This document shows, piece after piece, positions 18,632 through 27,404 of a stretch of 64,000 bases of DNA (within the stretch, counting starts at the first letter, position 1; the number at the start of each line of letters is the position of its first letter). This DNA is from Sphingopyxis sp. (lineage in GTDB: Bacteria; Pseudomonadota; Alphaproteobacteria; Sphingomonadales; Sphingomonadaceae). The notes beneath the pieces are model-generated. The model searched no databases, was not told the origin of the DNA, and was given only the letters and a program-made list of their open reading frames with translations. The translations under genes were made by a program, and so were the position numbers. The stretch is from NCBI RefSeq assembly GCF_016704835.1, contig NZ_JADIZJ010000005.1, positions 124,001 to 188,000 on the forward strand, given 5' to 3'.

Positions 18632-20265
18632 GCCAGCACCGTCCGGCCGTCCGCCGCAGCGATCAGCAGCGGGTCGTGCGTCGCCGCGACGACCAGCCTG
18701 TCACGCGCCGTCCGGCTGAGCAGGGCGACAATCGATTCTGCCGCGACGCGATCGAGATCGGCGGTCGGTTCGTCGAGCAAGAGAATTGGGCGCGGCGCGA
18801 GAAGCGCGCGCGCCAGCCCGATCCGCCGCCGTTCGCCGCCCGACAGCCCGCTGCCGCGATCGTCGACCAACCAGTCGAGGCCCCCGCCCCGCGCCGCGAT
18901 CAACGCGCCCAGGCCCAGGACATCGAGAAGATCGAGCGCATCGGCGTCGGATACGCCCCAGCGGGATATGAGCAGGTTGGCACGCAGCGTCGCTGGCAGA
19001 AGCAGCGCGCGCTGCCCCGCCCAGCTGCAGTTCGCCGTCAATGCGCTTGCGTCTGCTGCGGCGGCGTCGAGGCGGATCTCCCCGCGCTCGATTGGCACCT
19101 GACCGATCAGAGCGCGAAGCAGGCTGGTTTTTCCGGCCCCGCTGGTTCCGGTAATCGCATGGAGTCCGGCCGCCGGCCAAGCGGCATTGACGGGGCCGAT
19201 CGCAACGCCGCCGGGATGGCGAACGACGATATCCGAGAGCGCCAGCGCCGTCGCCATTTTCCTCGCCGGATCGCTGCTCCGGTCGGGAATTTTTCGCTCT
19301 TCATGCGCCAGCGCCGCCAGCGCAGCTTCGCCTTGCTGCTTGTCGTGATAGGCGGCGGCGAGCCGACGCATCCCCAGATAATATTCGGGCGCGAGCGCGA
19401 GGACGAAGAAAGCGCTTCCGAAATCGAGCCGTTCGGGCGAAGCAAACGGTAACAATTCAAGCAGGGCGAAGCCGCAATAGACTGCGACGAGTGCGACCGC
19501 GAGCGCGCTGAAAAATTCCAGAATCGCGCTCGACACAAAGGCGATCCGCAACACGCCAAGCGTTCGCTCCGCCAGATCTTGCGCCGCAACGCCGATATGA
19601 CGCGCGACGCGATCTTCGGCTCCGAAGGAGAGGATCAGCGGTAAGGCGCGGACACGATCAACGAACAGGCCGCCGAGGCGCGCAAGCGCGCCGAACTGGC
19701 CTTCGCTCGCCTCGCGCGCGGCACTGCCCGCAAGCGCCATACCAAGGCCAAATGGGATCAGCGTTGCAAGCAAGATCACCGCGGACACCCAACTGGCGAA
19801 AACGACCGCAAGCGCAATCAACAGCGGCGACAGTATGGCCGCGTGGCGCAACGGCAGAAAGCGTGCGAGATAGGGCTCAATGCGGTCGATCCCCGTGATG
19901 GCAAGTTCGGCGTCTTCACCGACGATCCGCCCTCGCGCCGTCGCGCTCATCATCAAAGCGGGCGCGATCCGAGCGCGCAGGGCCGCGGTGGCGATCGCGG
20001 CCGCGCGCTGGCCGAGCAGCGCCGCCATGCCCTGAGCGCCGCCCCTCATCAAAGCCGCTACAATGAGCAGCAACGCCCAGCCCCAGCCGGTTTCGCCGCC
20101 ACCCCGGGCCTGAGGGCCGATATGAAGCAAAAGAAGCTGCGCCAGCGCTAGCGCGAAAAATATCGCCGCCAACGCGTCGGACACCCATGCCGCCACCGCC
20201 CAAGGGCTAGGGGAAATGGAAACCGGCGGCGCGCGTTCCTTAGTTGACATTTCTCTAATTTTCAT
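18628..20265 (-). CDS. cydD: Thiol/heme ABC exporter subunit CydD
   Basis: Partner of CydC, 545 residues, with an N-terminal six-helix membrane domain and an ATPase domain: Walker A GTSGAGKTS, signature LSGGERRRIGLARALL, Walker B PILLLDEPTADLD, and AATHDP. The ATG at 20265 is used here; a second ATG at 20250 is equally possible. The 77-bp region to the divergent cydA must contain both promoters; it holds several CATAC/TATG segments but no clear copy of the prx operator. Confidence 0.92.
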   Translation of the reverse strand: MKIREMSTKERAPPVSISPSPWAVAAWVSDALAAIFFALALAQLLLLHIGPQARGGGETGWGWALLLIVAALMRGGAQGMAALLGQRAAAIATAALRARIAPALMMSATARGRIVGEDAELAITGIDRIEPYLARFLPLRHAAILSPLLIALAVVFASWVSAVILLATLIPFGLGMALAGSAAREASEGQFGALARLGGLFVDRVRALPLILSFGAEDRVARHIGVAAQDLAERTLGVLRIAFVSSAILEFFSALAVALVAVYCGFALLELLPFASPERLDFGSAFFVLALAPEYYLGMRRLAAAYHDKQQGEAALAALAHEERKIPDRSSDPARKMATALALSDIVVRHPGGVAIGPVNAAWPAAGLHAITGTSGAGKTSLLRALIGQVPIERGEIRLDAAAADASALTANCSWAGQRALLLPATLRANLLISRWGVSDADALDLLDVLGLGALIAARGGGLDWLVDDRGSGLSGGERRRIGLARALLAPRPILLLDEPTADLDRVAAESIVALLSRTARDRLVVAATHDPLLIAAADGRTVLA

Positions 20266-20342
20266 ACATTCCCATAATCAGTAATTGACGCGGCCGCAAG
20301 CCAAGCGGCGCGCCGCCCGAGTCGCTGTTCAGGAGTGACGCT

Positions 20343-21923
20343 ATGGATCTCGCCGTTGTCGAGCTTTCCCGTCTGCAATTCGCACTTACGGCAATGTACC
20401 ATTTTCTCTTCGTGCCGCTGACGCTGGGCCTGTCATTCATGCTGGTGATCATGGAGAGCATCTATGTCATCACCGAACGCGACATCTGGCGGACAATCAC
20501 GCGCTTCTGGGCCAAGCTGTTCGGCATCAACTTCGTCCTCGGGGTGGCGACTGGCCTGACGATGGAGTTCGAGTTCGGAATGAACTGGTCCTATTATTCG
20601 CATTATGTCGGCGACATTTTCGGTGCGCCGCTGGCGATCGAGGGTCTGATGGCCTTCTTCCTCGAGGCGACCTTCGTCGGCCTGATGTTCTTCGGCTGGG
20701 ACAAATTATCCAAACAGGGGCATCTGCTTGTCACCTTCCTCGTCGCCTTGGGCTCCAACCTTTCCGCGCTGTGGATCCTGATCGCGAACGGCTGGATGCA
20801 GAACCCGATCGGATCGCGCTTCAACACCGATACGATGCGAATGGAGGTCGTCGATTTCTATTCGGTGCTGTTCAACCCCGTTGCCCAGGCAAAATTTGTT
20901 CATACCGTCAGCGCCGGTTATGTCACCGCGTCGGTTTTTGTTCTCGGCATCTCGGCCTGGTACCTGCTGCGCGGGCGCTTCACGGCACTGGCGAAGCGGT
21001 CGATGACCGTCGCCGCCGCCTTCGGCCTCGCCTCCTCGCTCTCGGTCGTCGTGCTTGGCGACGAATCTGGCTATGCGCTGACCGACAACCAAAAGATGAA
21101 ACTCGCCGCGATCGAAGCTATGTGGCACACGGAAAAAGCGCCCGCTGGCCTGACATTGATCGGATTTCCGTCGGTCAAGGATCGCACGACTCACTACGAG
21201 ATCAAGATCCCCTACGCGCTCGGTCTCATCTCGACGCGCAGTCTGACCGGGCAGGTTCAGGGGATCAACGAACTGGTCCTTCACGCGCAAGAGCGCATCG
21301 AAAGCGGCAAACTTGCCTATGCCGCGCTCGAGGATCTGAAAGTCAACCGTGTCGATGCGGCGGCGCGCGCGACGTTCGAGGAACATCGCAACGACCTTGG
21401 CTATGCGATGCTGCTGAAGCGATATGTGGGCGATCCGCGCGACGCAACGCACGACCAGGTAATGAAGGCCGCATGGGATACCGTTCCGAACGTCCCTGTG
21501 ACCTTCTGGCTGTTTCGCATCATGGCGGGCCTCGGCTTCTTCTTCATCGGCTTCTTCGCGCTCGCTTTCTATTTTGCGACGGTGCGGCGGTTCGACGTAA
21601 AATGGTTCCTGCGCACGGCGGTCATCATCATCCCGCTGCCCTGGATTGCCGCTGAAATGGGCTGGGTCCTCGCCGAATATGGTCGCCAGCCCTGGGCGAT
21701 CGAAGGTGTTCTGCCCACTTTCCTTGGTGCATCGAGCCTGACCGTCGCACAGGTCTGGACGACGATCGCCGCCTTCACCTTGCTCTACAGCGCGCTCGCT
21801 TTCATCGAAGTGCGGCTGATGCTTGCGAGCATCCGCAAGGGTCCCGAAACCCGCCGCGCGGCGGATGCAACCAGCATCGCACCGGAATCGGGCGCGGGCT
21901 ATGCCCCGCTGCCCGCCGAATAA
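20343..21923 (+). CDS. cydA: Cytochrome bd ubiquinol oxidase subunit I
   Basis: Catalytic subunit of the high-affinity terminal oxidase, 526 residues with nine transmembrane helices. The N-terminal LSRLQFALTAMYHFLFVPLT carries the heme ligand His, and GRQPWAIEGVLPT near residue 447 is the conserved signature. The length and the segment between helices 6 and 7 (residues about 250-390) indicate a long Q-loop as in the E. coli type. The ribosome site is AGGAG before the ATG at 20343. It forms an operon with cydB (11 bp gap) and cydX. Confidence 0.96.
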   Translation: MDLAVVELSRLQFALTAMYHFLFVPLTLGLSFMLVIMESIYVITERDIWRTITRFWAKLFGINFVLGVATGLTMEFEFGMNWSYYSHYVGDIFGAPLAIEGLMAFFLEATFVGLMFFGWDKLSKQGHLLVTFLVALGSNLSALWILIANGWMQNPIGSRFNTDTMRMEVVDFYSVLFNPVAQAKFVHTVSAGYVTASVFVLGISAWYLLRGRFTALAKRSMTVAAAFGLASSLSVVVLGDESGYALTDNQKMKLAAIEAMWHTEKAPAGLTLIGFPSVKDRTTHYEIKIPYALGLISTRSLTGQVQGINELVLHAQERIESGKLAYAALEDLKVNRVDAAARATFEEHRNDLGYAMLLKRYVGDPRDATHDQVMKAAWDTVPNVPVTFWLFRIMAGLGFFFIGFFALAFYFATVRRFDVKWFLRTAVIIIPLPWIAAEMGWVLAEYGRQPWAIEGVLPTFLGASSLTVAQVWTTIAAFTLLYSALAFIEVRLMLASIRKGPETRRAADATSIAPESGAGYAPLPAE

Positions 21924-21934
21924 GGAGGACCGAA

Positions 21935-23083
21935 ATGGCGATTCCCTTCGACTATGAAAGCCTCCGCCTGATCTGGTGGCTGCTGATGGGCGTGCTGCTG
22001 ATCGGTTTTGCCCTGACCGACGGCTTTGACCTGGGCGTAGCGGCGCTGCTGCCCTTTATCGCCAGAAACGACGAGGAACGGCGCCTTGCGATCAACAGCA
22101 TCGCGCCGACATGGGAGGGCCATCAAGTCTGGCTCATTCTCGGCGGCGGCGCGATTTTTGCGGCGTGGCCCTACGTCTATGCGATCAGCTTCTCGGGCTT
22201 TTATCTGGCAATATTCCTCGTCCTTGCAGCGCTGATCGTGCGACCGGTGGCGTTCAAATATCGTTCGAAGCATGACGATGCGGCGTGGCGCAGTCGCTGG
22301 GACTGGGCCCTGTTCGTCGGCGGCTTCGTTCCCGCGCTGGTTTTCGGGGTCGCGGTCGGCAATGTCCTTGTCGGCGCTCCGTTCCGCCTCGATAGCGACC
22401 TGCGTGCCTTTTACGATGGCTCGCTGCTCGGCCTCTTTTCGCCGTTTACGCTGCTCACCGGCCTTCTGTCGGTGGCGATGCTGGTGCTGCATGGCGCTGG
22501 CTGGCTGGCGCTGAAGATCGAAGAAGGCGCGGTCATGGAACGCGCGCGGCGCTGGGGCAGGTTTGCCGCGATCGCGGCGATCCTTCTCTTCGCCATCGGT
22601 GGGATCATGGTAGCAACGATGCCGATTGGCTACCGACTGGCGGGGGTGATCGATACGGCCGGGCCATCGAACCCGCTCTGGTCGACGAGCGTGCCTGCCA
22701 CCGGCGCCTGGCTGGACAATTATGCGCGTTATCCGTGGATGCTGCTTGCACCGATCCTCGGCTTCGCGGGGCCAGCGCTTGCCTATGTTGCAATCGCCCG
22801 CCGCAAGCAGGCGCTGCTTTTTGCGGGATCGGCGATGGCGACCGTCGGGATTGTGGCGACCGTCGGACTGTCGATGTTCCCCTATATCCTGCCCAGTTCG
22901 ATCGACGCCCACTCGAGCCTGACGGTCTGGAACGCGTCATCAAGCCATCTTACGCTGTGGATCATGCTCGTCGTCACGCTGATCTTCCTGCCCATGATCC
23001 TCGCTTACACCGCTTGGGTGCTCAAGATACTGTTCGGCCGCGTGACGCTCGCCGATGTCCGTTCGAACCCTGATTTTTACTGA
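21935..23083 (+). CDS. cydB: Cytochrome bd ubiquinol oxidase subunit II
   Basis: Structural subunit of cytochrome bd, 382 residues with eight to nine predicted helices. It opens with the family sequence LRLIWWLLMGVLLIGFALTD followed by GFDLGVAALLPF, and has WEGHQVWLILGGGAIFAAWP typical of CydB. A strong AGGAGG-like site precedes the ATG. Confidence 0.96.
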   Translation: MAIPFDYESLRLIWWLLMGVLLIGFALTDGFDLGVAALLPFIARNDEERRLAINSIAPTWEGHQVWLILGGGAIFAAWPYVYAISFSGFYLAIFLVLAALIVRPVAFKYRSKHDDAAWRSRWDWALFVGGFVPALVFGVAVGNVLVGAPFRLDSDLRAFYDGSLLGLFSPFTLLTGLLSVAMLVLHGAGWLALKIEEGAVMERARRWGRFAAIAAILLFAIGGIMVATMPIGYRLAGVIDTAGPSNPLWSTSVPATGAWLDNYARYPWMLLAPILGFAGPALAYVAIARRKQALLFAGSAMATVGIVATVGLSMFPYILPSSIDAHSSLTVWNASSSHLTLWIMLVVTLIFLPMILAYTAWVLKILFGRVTLADVRSNPDFY

Positions 23084-23098
23084 CCGGAGGCAGGCGCA

Positions 23099-23209
23099 AT
23101 GTGGTATTTTACTTGGGTTCTGGGACTCGGTCTCGCGGTTGGCTTCGGCATTTTGAACGGTGTGTGGCACGAATTCCATTCGCCCGCCGACGAGGATGCG
23201 TCACTTTAG
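23099..23209 (+). CDS. cydX: Cytochrome bd accessory subunit CydX
   Basis: A 36-residue single-helix protein too short for routine gene callers: MWYFTWVLGLGLAVGFGILN then GVWHEFHSPADEDASL. The MWYFxWxLG start and the GILN-W-E ending match CydX/YbgT, which stabilises the heme groups of cytochrome bd. It starts 16 bp after cydB with CCGGAGG upstream. The following gap (23210-23424) holds no gene I can support. Confidence 0.93.
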   Translation: MWYFTWVLGLGLAVGFGILNGVWHEFHSPADEDASL

Positions 23210-23424
23210 GAATTCACTGCAGCGCAGTTCGCCGTCCGGGTCTCAACTGTCGTGCGCTGCCAGCCTGTTTTGCTGCAAGACAGCCAGACAAGCGCCGCAA
23301 TCGCCAGCGTGGCAACCGTCGTGGCGACCGCGGGATCCAGCCCCGCCCGCAGATGGGCGCTTCTAGGCGCCGCCTTGGGCGCGAATTTCCGGAAAAGCCC
23401 CGCTGTTCTTCGGTGGGCGTTCGC

Positions 23425-25059
23425 TCAATTGCTCCAATAGATATAATCCTGCCCCTTGCGCCACGGCGTATTGAGCGGCACGTCGATGCGCACCGGCCCC
23501 TCGATCAGGCCCGGCCAGATCGGTTTGGCCATCCCCCGGTTCTGAGCATCGATCATCGCGCGTAGCGCCATGACGCGCTTCGGGTCGCTGGCGGCGAGAT
23601 CCTCTTTTTCGGTCGGATCGATCGCGAGATTATAGAGGCGTGCCTTTTCGGGCCTTTTGGTCACCTGCAATTTCCAGTCGCCCGCGCGCACCGCGCGGTA
23701 ATCGCCCGAGCGCCAGAACATCGCCGGTCGTCGCGCCGGACTGGCGAGGATGTTTTCGCTGTCGATTATCCGATCGCCCGGTATTTTTGCCCCGGCCACG
23801 CCCGCGATCGTCGAGAAAATGTCGAGATGGCCGGTCATATCAGCGCGCTGTGTCCCCGGCGTAATCCCGCCCGGCCAGCGCATGAACAGGGGGGTGCGGA
23901 TGCCGCCTTCAAAGAAGGTCGCCTTCCAGCCGCGGAAGGGCGCGTTCAGATTCTCGATGCCATTGTACCAGGCGCCACCATTGTCGCTGGTGAAGATGAC
24001 GAGGGTATTGTCATCTATCCCCTGCTGTTTGAGCTTTGCCATCACATCGCCGATGCGGCGATCGAGCTGCGCGATCATGGCGCCATAAACGCGCGTCTTG
24101 TGATCCTTGATCTGCGGCAGTCGATCGTAATCCGCCTTGGTCGCTTGCAGCGGCGTGTGCGGCGCGTTGAACGCCAGGTACATGAAGAATGGCCGGTTGC
24201 GATTGGCCGCGATCGCCTTGATCGCCTCTTCGGCGAAATAGTCGGTCATATGGCCGCGCGGATGGAAACGCTGGCTGCCGTTGAAAGTCACCGCATGGCG
24301 CAAATTGGCCCACAGGAAGCGATCGATCGGATCCCATGGCAGTTTCGCGTTGACCGCGCCCGGATCGTTGTCGCGCATGAACATCGCACCGCCGGCCAGG
24401 ATAGCGAGGCTTTCGTCGAAACCCTGCGCATGCGGTCGCAACGCGGGCGCTTCGCCCAGATGCCATTTGCCGATGTGCAGCGTGTGATACCCCGCCGACT
24501 TGACCGCCTCCGCGATCGTCACCTCGCTCGCGGGGACACCCATCTCGGGATAGTCGGGGATGTCGGGGGTGATCAGGTCCTTGTGGAAGATCGCTTTCAG
24601 CGGCCCCACGCCATCGCCGTGCGCCAGGTTTTCGGCGAACTGGACTGGCACGGCGGTAAACTCAAACCCGAAACGCGTGGGATATCGCCCTGTCATCATC
24701 GCCGCGCGCGAGGGGGAGCAGGTCGCATTCGCGGCATAAGCGGTGGTGAAGTTCACCCCCTCGCGCGCCAGCGCGTCGATGTTCGGGGTCTGGACGATGC
24801 CGCCTCCGACGCCGCCGCCGTTCAGGCTGATGTCGTTATAGCCCAGATCGTCGGCGACGATCAGGATGATATTGGGCGGGCGTTTTCCTTCGGGCGCTTT
24901 CGCCGGTCCCTGCTGCCAAGCAACCGCGCGGTTAGGCTGCACCGGATCGCGCCAGTCCTGAAGGATGCCCGGCAAGCGGTATTTGTTCGCCTCGAACGCC
25001 CAATATCCCCCCGCGCCCATCGCCGCGACGAAACCCAATGCGATCCATCTTTTTTTCAT
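23425..25059 (-). CDS. Periplasmic or membrane-anchored sulfatase 1
   Basis: Type I sulfatase of 544 residues that hydrolyses an unknown sulfate ester. An N-terminal uncleaved anchor or signal (IALGFVAAMGAGGYWAF) precedes the alkaline-phosphatase-like fold. PPNIILIVADDLGYND carries the Ca-binding Asp pair, ATCSPSRAAMMTGRYP contains the CxPxR motif whose Cys becomes formylglycine, and GKWHLGEAP plus FTSDNGG supply the active-site Lys, His and Asp-Asn. The ATG at 25059 follows GGGGGTC; a GTG/ATG frame extends 12 bp further. It lies 13 bp downstream of the TM-DUF1330-like gene, in one operon. Activation would need the formylglycine enzyme encoded nearby. Confidence 0.92.
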   Translation of the reverse strand: MKKRWIALGFVAAMGAGGYWAFEANKYRLPGILQDWRDPVQPNRAVAWQQGPAKAPEGKRPPNIILIVADDLGYNDISLNGGGVGGGIVQTPNIDALAREGVNFTTAYAANATCSPSRAAMMTGRYPTRFGFEFTAVPVQFAENLAHGDGVGPLKAIFHKDLITPDIPDYPEMGVPASEVTIAEAVKSAGYHTLHIGKWHLGEAPALRPHAQGFDESLAILAGGAMFMRDNDPGAVNAKLPWDPIDRFLWANLRHAVTFNGSQRFHPRGHMTDYFAEEAIKAIAANRNRPFFMYLAFNAPHTPLQATKADYDRLPQIKDHKTRVYGAMIAQLDRRIGDVMAKLKQQGIDDNTLVIFTSDNGGAWYNGIENLNAPFRGWKATFFEGGIRTPLFMRWPGGITPGTQRADMTGHLDIFSTIAGVAGAKIPGDRIIDSENILASPARRPAMFWRSGDYRAVRAGDWKLQVTKRPEKARLYNLAIDPTEKEDLAASDPKRVMALRAMIDAQNRGMAKPIWPGLIEGPVRIDVPLNTPWRKGQDYIYWSN

Positions 25060-25072
25060 TATGACCCCCACC

Positions 25073-25717
25073 CTATCCGAATGTCAGCACGGCAAGATGC
25101 GTGAGTGCCGCCAGCAAACCGAGCAGCAAACCCGCTGTGACCCGCGGGCTCGCGTAAAAGGCGATCTGTCTCTGGGTCGGGAACGAAAAGGTCGTCGCAA
25201 TCCCCAGCAGCTTCGCCGGATGCGCCGCGCGAAACGCTGGATCGCTTGCCATGCGGATCAGGTCACGGCGGCTGCGGTACCGCATCGTGCCGACCAGTGA
25301 CCAGCCCGGATCGTCGGGGGTATTCCAGGCGTCGATATAGCCGCCCACCTTGCGCCCGACGAACAGCGGATGCCCGCCGCGCGCGATAAGTCCGCGCACA
25401 AAGGGATCGGAATAGCGCCGCAGCCATTCGCTGCCCTCGCGCGTCTCGCCGCTGGTCGGATCGGTGACCGGTCCGATGCGGGTGCCGACCAAATTGACCA
25501 TCACGAACTCGCGGCCGTCGTCGGCCTCCAGAAAGGCACGCAGTCGCGCCGCGTCGTTGCCCGTCTCGACCATGCGCGGTCCCAACGTCGACAGAAAGGC
25601 ATCGATTTCGTCGGGCCGGAGCGGGCGGCGCAAGCCGTCGTAATACAGCAGGAAAGCGAGCCACAGCAGCAAGGCACCGATCCATACAGCGGCAATGATT
25701 GCGCCCTGTTCGGTCAT
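25073..25717 (-). CDS. Membrane protein with a dimeric alpha-beta-barrel-like (DUF1330-type) domain
   Basis: A 214-residue protein. A transmembrane helix at residues 7-27 and another at about 192-212 flank a soluble domain whose pattern (FVMVNLVGTRIG, GGHPLFVGRKVGGYIDAW, LVGTMRYRSRRDLIRMASDP) resembles DUF1330/ferredoxin-like dimeric barrels. Function unknown. It is the first gene of the operon with sulfatase 1 and starts 31 bp from a TetR-type dyad, so it is part of the sulfatase regulon and may bind or process the desulfated product (inference). Confidence 0.75.
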   Translation of the reverse strand: MTEQGAIIAAVWIGALLLWLAFLLYYDGLRRPLRPDEIDAFLSTLGPRMVETGNDAARLRAFLEADDGREFVMVNLVGTRIGPVTDPTSGETREGSEWLRRYSDPFVRGLIARGGHPLFVGRKVGGYIDAWNTPDDPGWSLVGTMRYRSRRDLIRMASDPAFRAAHPAKLLGIATTFSFPTQRQIAFYASPRVTAGLLLGLLAALTHLAVLTFG

Positions 25718-25748
25718 CTCGCTTTACCCCCCCATTGCGCCCAATCTT

Positions 25749-25767
25749 ATGACACTATATGTGTCAT
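25749..25767. promoter_or_regulatory. TetR-type operator in the divergent sulfatase promoter region
   Basis: Perfect dyad ATGACAC-TATAT-GTGTCAT between the divergent DUF1330-like gene (start 25717) and tetR (start 25843). A related site, TGGCACTTACTATGCCA, lies upstream of sulfatase 2 and shares TGRCACT-N3-T-N-TGYCA. Binding by the adjacent TetR protein is inferred. Confidence 0.72.
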
Positions 25768-25842
25768 TTTATTGATCGCGGCGCAAGGCCGATCGCGACC
25801 AAAGCATTGACCCCGGCGTCAAGCTGGGCCAGCGGAGAAGCC

Positions 25843-26469
25843 ATGACCAAGGCGGCGAGCAAATCGATTGCGACAACGGCCGAACCCGCACGGGTCGACG
25901 GTCGCCGCGAACGCGGCCGGTCGAGCCACAAGCGTATCGTCGAGGCGATGATGGAGTTAATCGTCGGCGGCGACCTCGCGCCGAGCGCGGCACGCGTTGC
26001 CGAGGAGGCCGGGATTGGCTTGCGTACAGTCTTTCGTCATTTCGACGACATGGATGCGCTATATGCCGAGATCACCGCGACGATCACCGAACGGGTGATG
26101 CCGATCGTCAGCGCGCCCTATCCCGATCAGGACTGGCGCGCCAATGTCCGCGATCTCGTGCGGCGCCGCGTGCGCGTGTTCGAAACCACGCTGCCCTTTC
26201 GCCTAGCGGCAAATATCAAGCGGTACCAGTCGCCGTTCCTGATGGGCCAATATGGCAAGGTCGTGATGCTGGAGCGCGAGCTGCTGCTTCGGCTGCTCCC
26301 CGGCGCCGTCCTGACCGACCGGATCAATGTCGAGGCGCTGTGCGCCGCGCTGTCATTCCAGAACTGGCGCGCGCTGCGGCATGATCAGGGATTGTCTGCC
26401 GAGGAAGCGGGGACGGTGACGCTGCATATGGTCGATACGTTGCTGGCGACGATCGGCGATGCCGATTGA
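25843..26469 (+). CDS. TetR-family regulator of the sulfatase cluster
   Basis: A 208-residue TetR protein. Its N-terminal HTH runs through RGRSSHKRIVEAMMELIVGG and AARVAEEAGIGLRTVFRHFD; the C-terminal ligand domain is diverse. The ATG at 25843 follows CGGAGAAG; upstream in-frame codons lie beyond the operator and are rejected. The stop overlaps the TTG start of the formylglycine-enzyme gene, giving a regulator-activator operon divergent from sulfatase 1. Confidence 0.9.
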   Translation: MTKAASKSIATTAEPARVDGRRERGRSSHKRIVEAMMELIVGGDLAPSAARVAEEAGIGLRTVFRHFDDMDALYAEITATITERVMPIVSAPYPDQDWRANVRDLVRRRVRVFETTLPFRLAANIKRYQSPFLMGQYGKVVMLERELLLRLLPGAVLTDRINVEALCAALSFQNWRALRHDQGLSAEEAGTVTLHMVDTLLATIGDAD

Positions 26470-27404
26470 GACCGAGCGGTGCTACCCTGCTGTCGCTGGC
26501 GCTGCTCGGCGTGCTGGCCGCGTGCGACAAGCCGGCGGACGGCGCATCCGTCGCATCGGCCGCCGAATGTCCCGCCATGCCCGCGCAGGCCTATGTGTGG
26601 ATCCCCGGCGCCACCTTTGCGATCGGCGCCGATGCGCAGCTACCTGAGGAAGGGCCGGCGCGTGAGGTTAGCGTGGCGGGCTTCTGGATTGCAACGCACG
26701 AAGTCACCAACACCGACTATGCCGCGTTCGTGAAGGCAACCGGATACAAGACGCTCGCCGAGCAAACGCCACCCGCGCTTCCCGGTGCCCCGCCCGAAAT
26801 GCTGATTCCCGGATCGGCAGTGTTCACCGCGCCGACCGACGGCAATCCCAACTGGTGGCGCTGGGTCGTGGGGGCGCAGTGGCGCAACCCGTCTGGCCCT
26901 GCATCGAACATCCAGGGCCGCGAACGCGACCCCGTGGTCCAGATCGGCTATGACGACGCGCTCGCGTACGCCCGATGGGCGGGCAAGGCGCTGCCGAGTG
27001 AGGAGCAATGGGAGCTGGCGGCGGCGACCGGCGGTGCCGACCGCCATGTTCCCGTCGATGCCGCGGGCAATCCGCAAGCCAATTATTATCAAGGCGCCTT
27101 CCCCGTCCGCGACCTCGGCACCGACGGGTTCACGAGCCGAGCACCCGTCGCTTGCTTTGCCGCGGATAACCACGGCGTCCACGACCTGATCGGCAATGTC
27201 TGGGAATGGACGACGAGCAAGGCGGGCGGCGAAAGCAACGTCATCAAGGGCGGCAGCTTCCTGTGCGCCGCCAATTATTGCGCGCGCTATCGCCCCGCGG
27301 CGCGGCAATTTCAGGAACGCGCGCTAGGCACCGATCATATCGGCTTTCGCCTGATCGATACGGCGCGCGCGGCGCCGGCGCCGCCAGTTCCAGACAAAGG
27401 CTGA
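26466..27404 (+). CDS. Lipoprotein formylglycine-generating enzyme (sulfatase activator)
   Basis: FGE/SUMF1-type protein of 312 residues that converts the motif Cys of sulfatases to formylglycine using oxygen and copper. The catalytic pair is present in GGSFLCAANYCARYRPAAR (C-x4-C) with upstream NVWEWTTSKAGG. The N-terminus is a lipoprotein signal ending LLGVLAAC, so the enzyme should be tethered in the periplasm, unlike cytosolic bacterial FGEs. The domain starts at AYVWIPGATFAIGAD. The start is a TTG overlapping the tetR stop (TTGA). The 3' end overlaps the convergent sulfatase 2 gene by 81 bp. Confidence 0.92.
   Translation: MRPSGATLLSLALLGVLAACDKPADGASVASAAECPAMPAQAYVWIPGATFAIGADAQLPEEGPAREVSVAGFWIATHEVTNTDYAAFVKATGYKTLAEQTPPALPGAPPEMLIPGSAVFTAPTDGNPNWWRWVVGAQWRNPSGPASNIQGRERDPVVQIGYDDALAYARWAGKALPSEEQWELAAATGGADRHVPVDAAGNPQANYYQGAFPVRDLGTDGFTSRAPVACFAADNHGVHDLIGNVWEWTTSKAGGESNVIKGGSFLCAANYCARYRPAARQFQERALGTDHIGFRLIDTARAAPAPPVPDKG

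Noticed and set aside
20266..20342. Copy of the prx dyad between cydD and cydA
   Set aside because: Only CATAC/TATG half-sites were seen; no paired arms with the same spacing.
23252..23440. 62-residue ORF after cydX
   Set aside because: No ribosome site, low-complexity Ala/Arg composition, and it runs into the sulfatase 3' end on the other strand.
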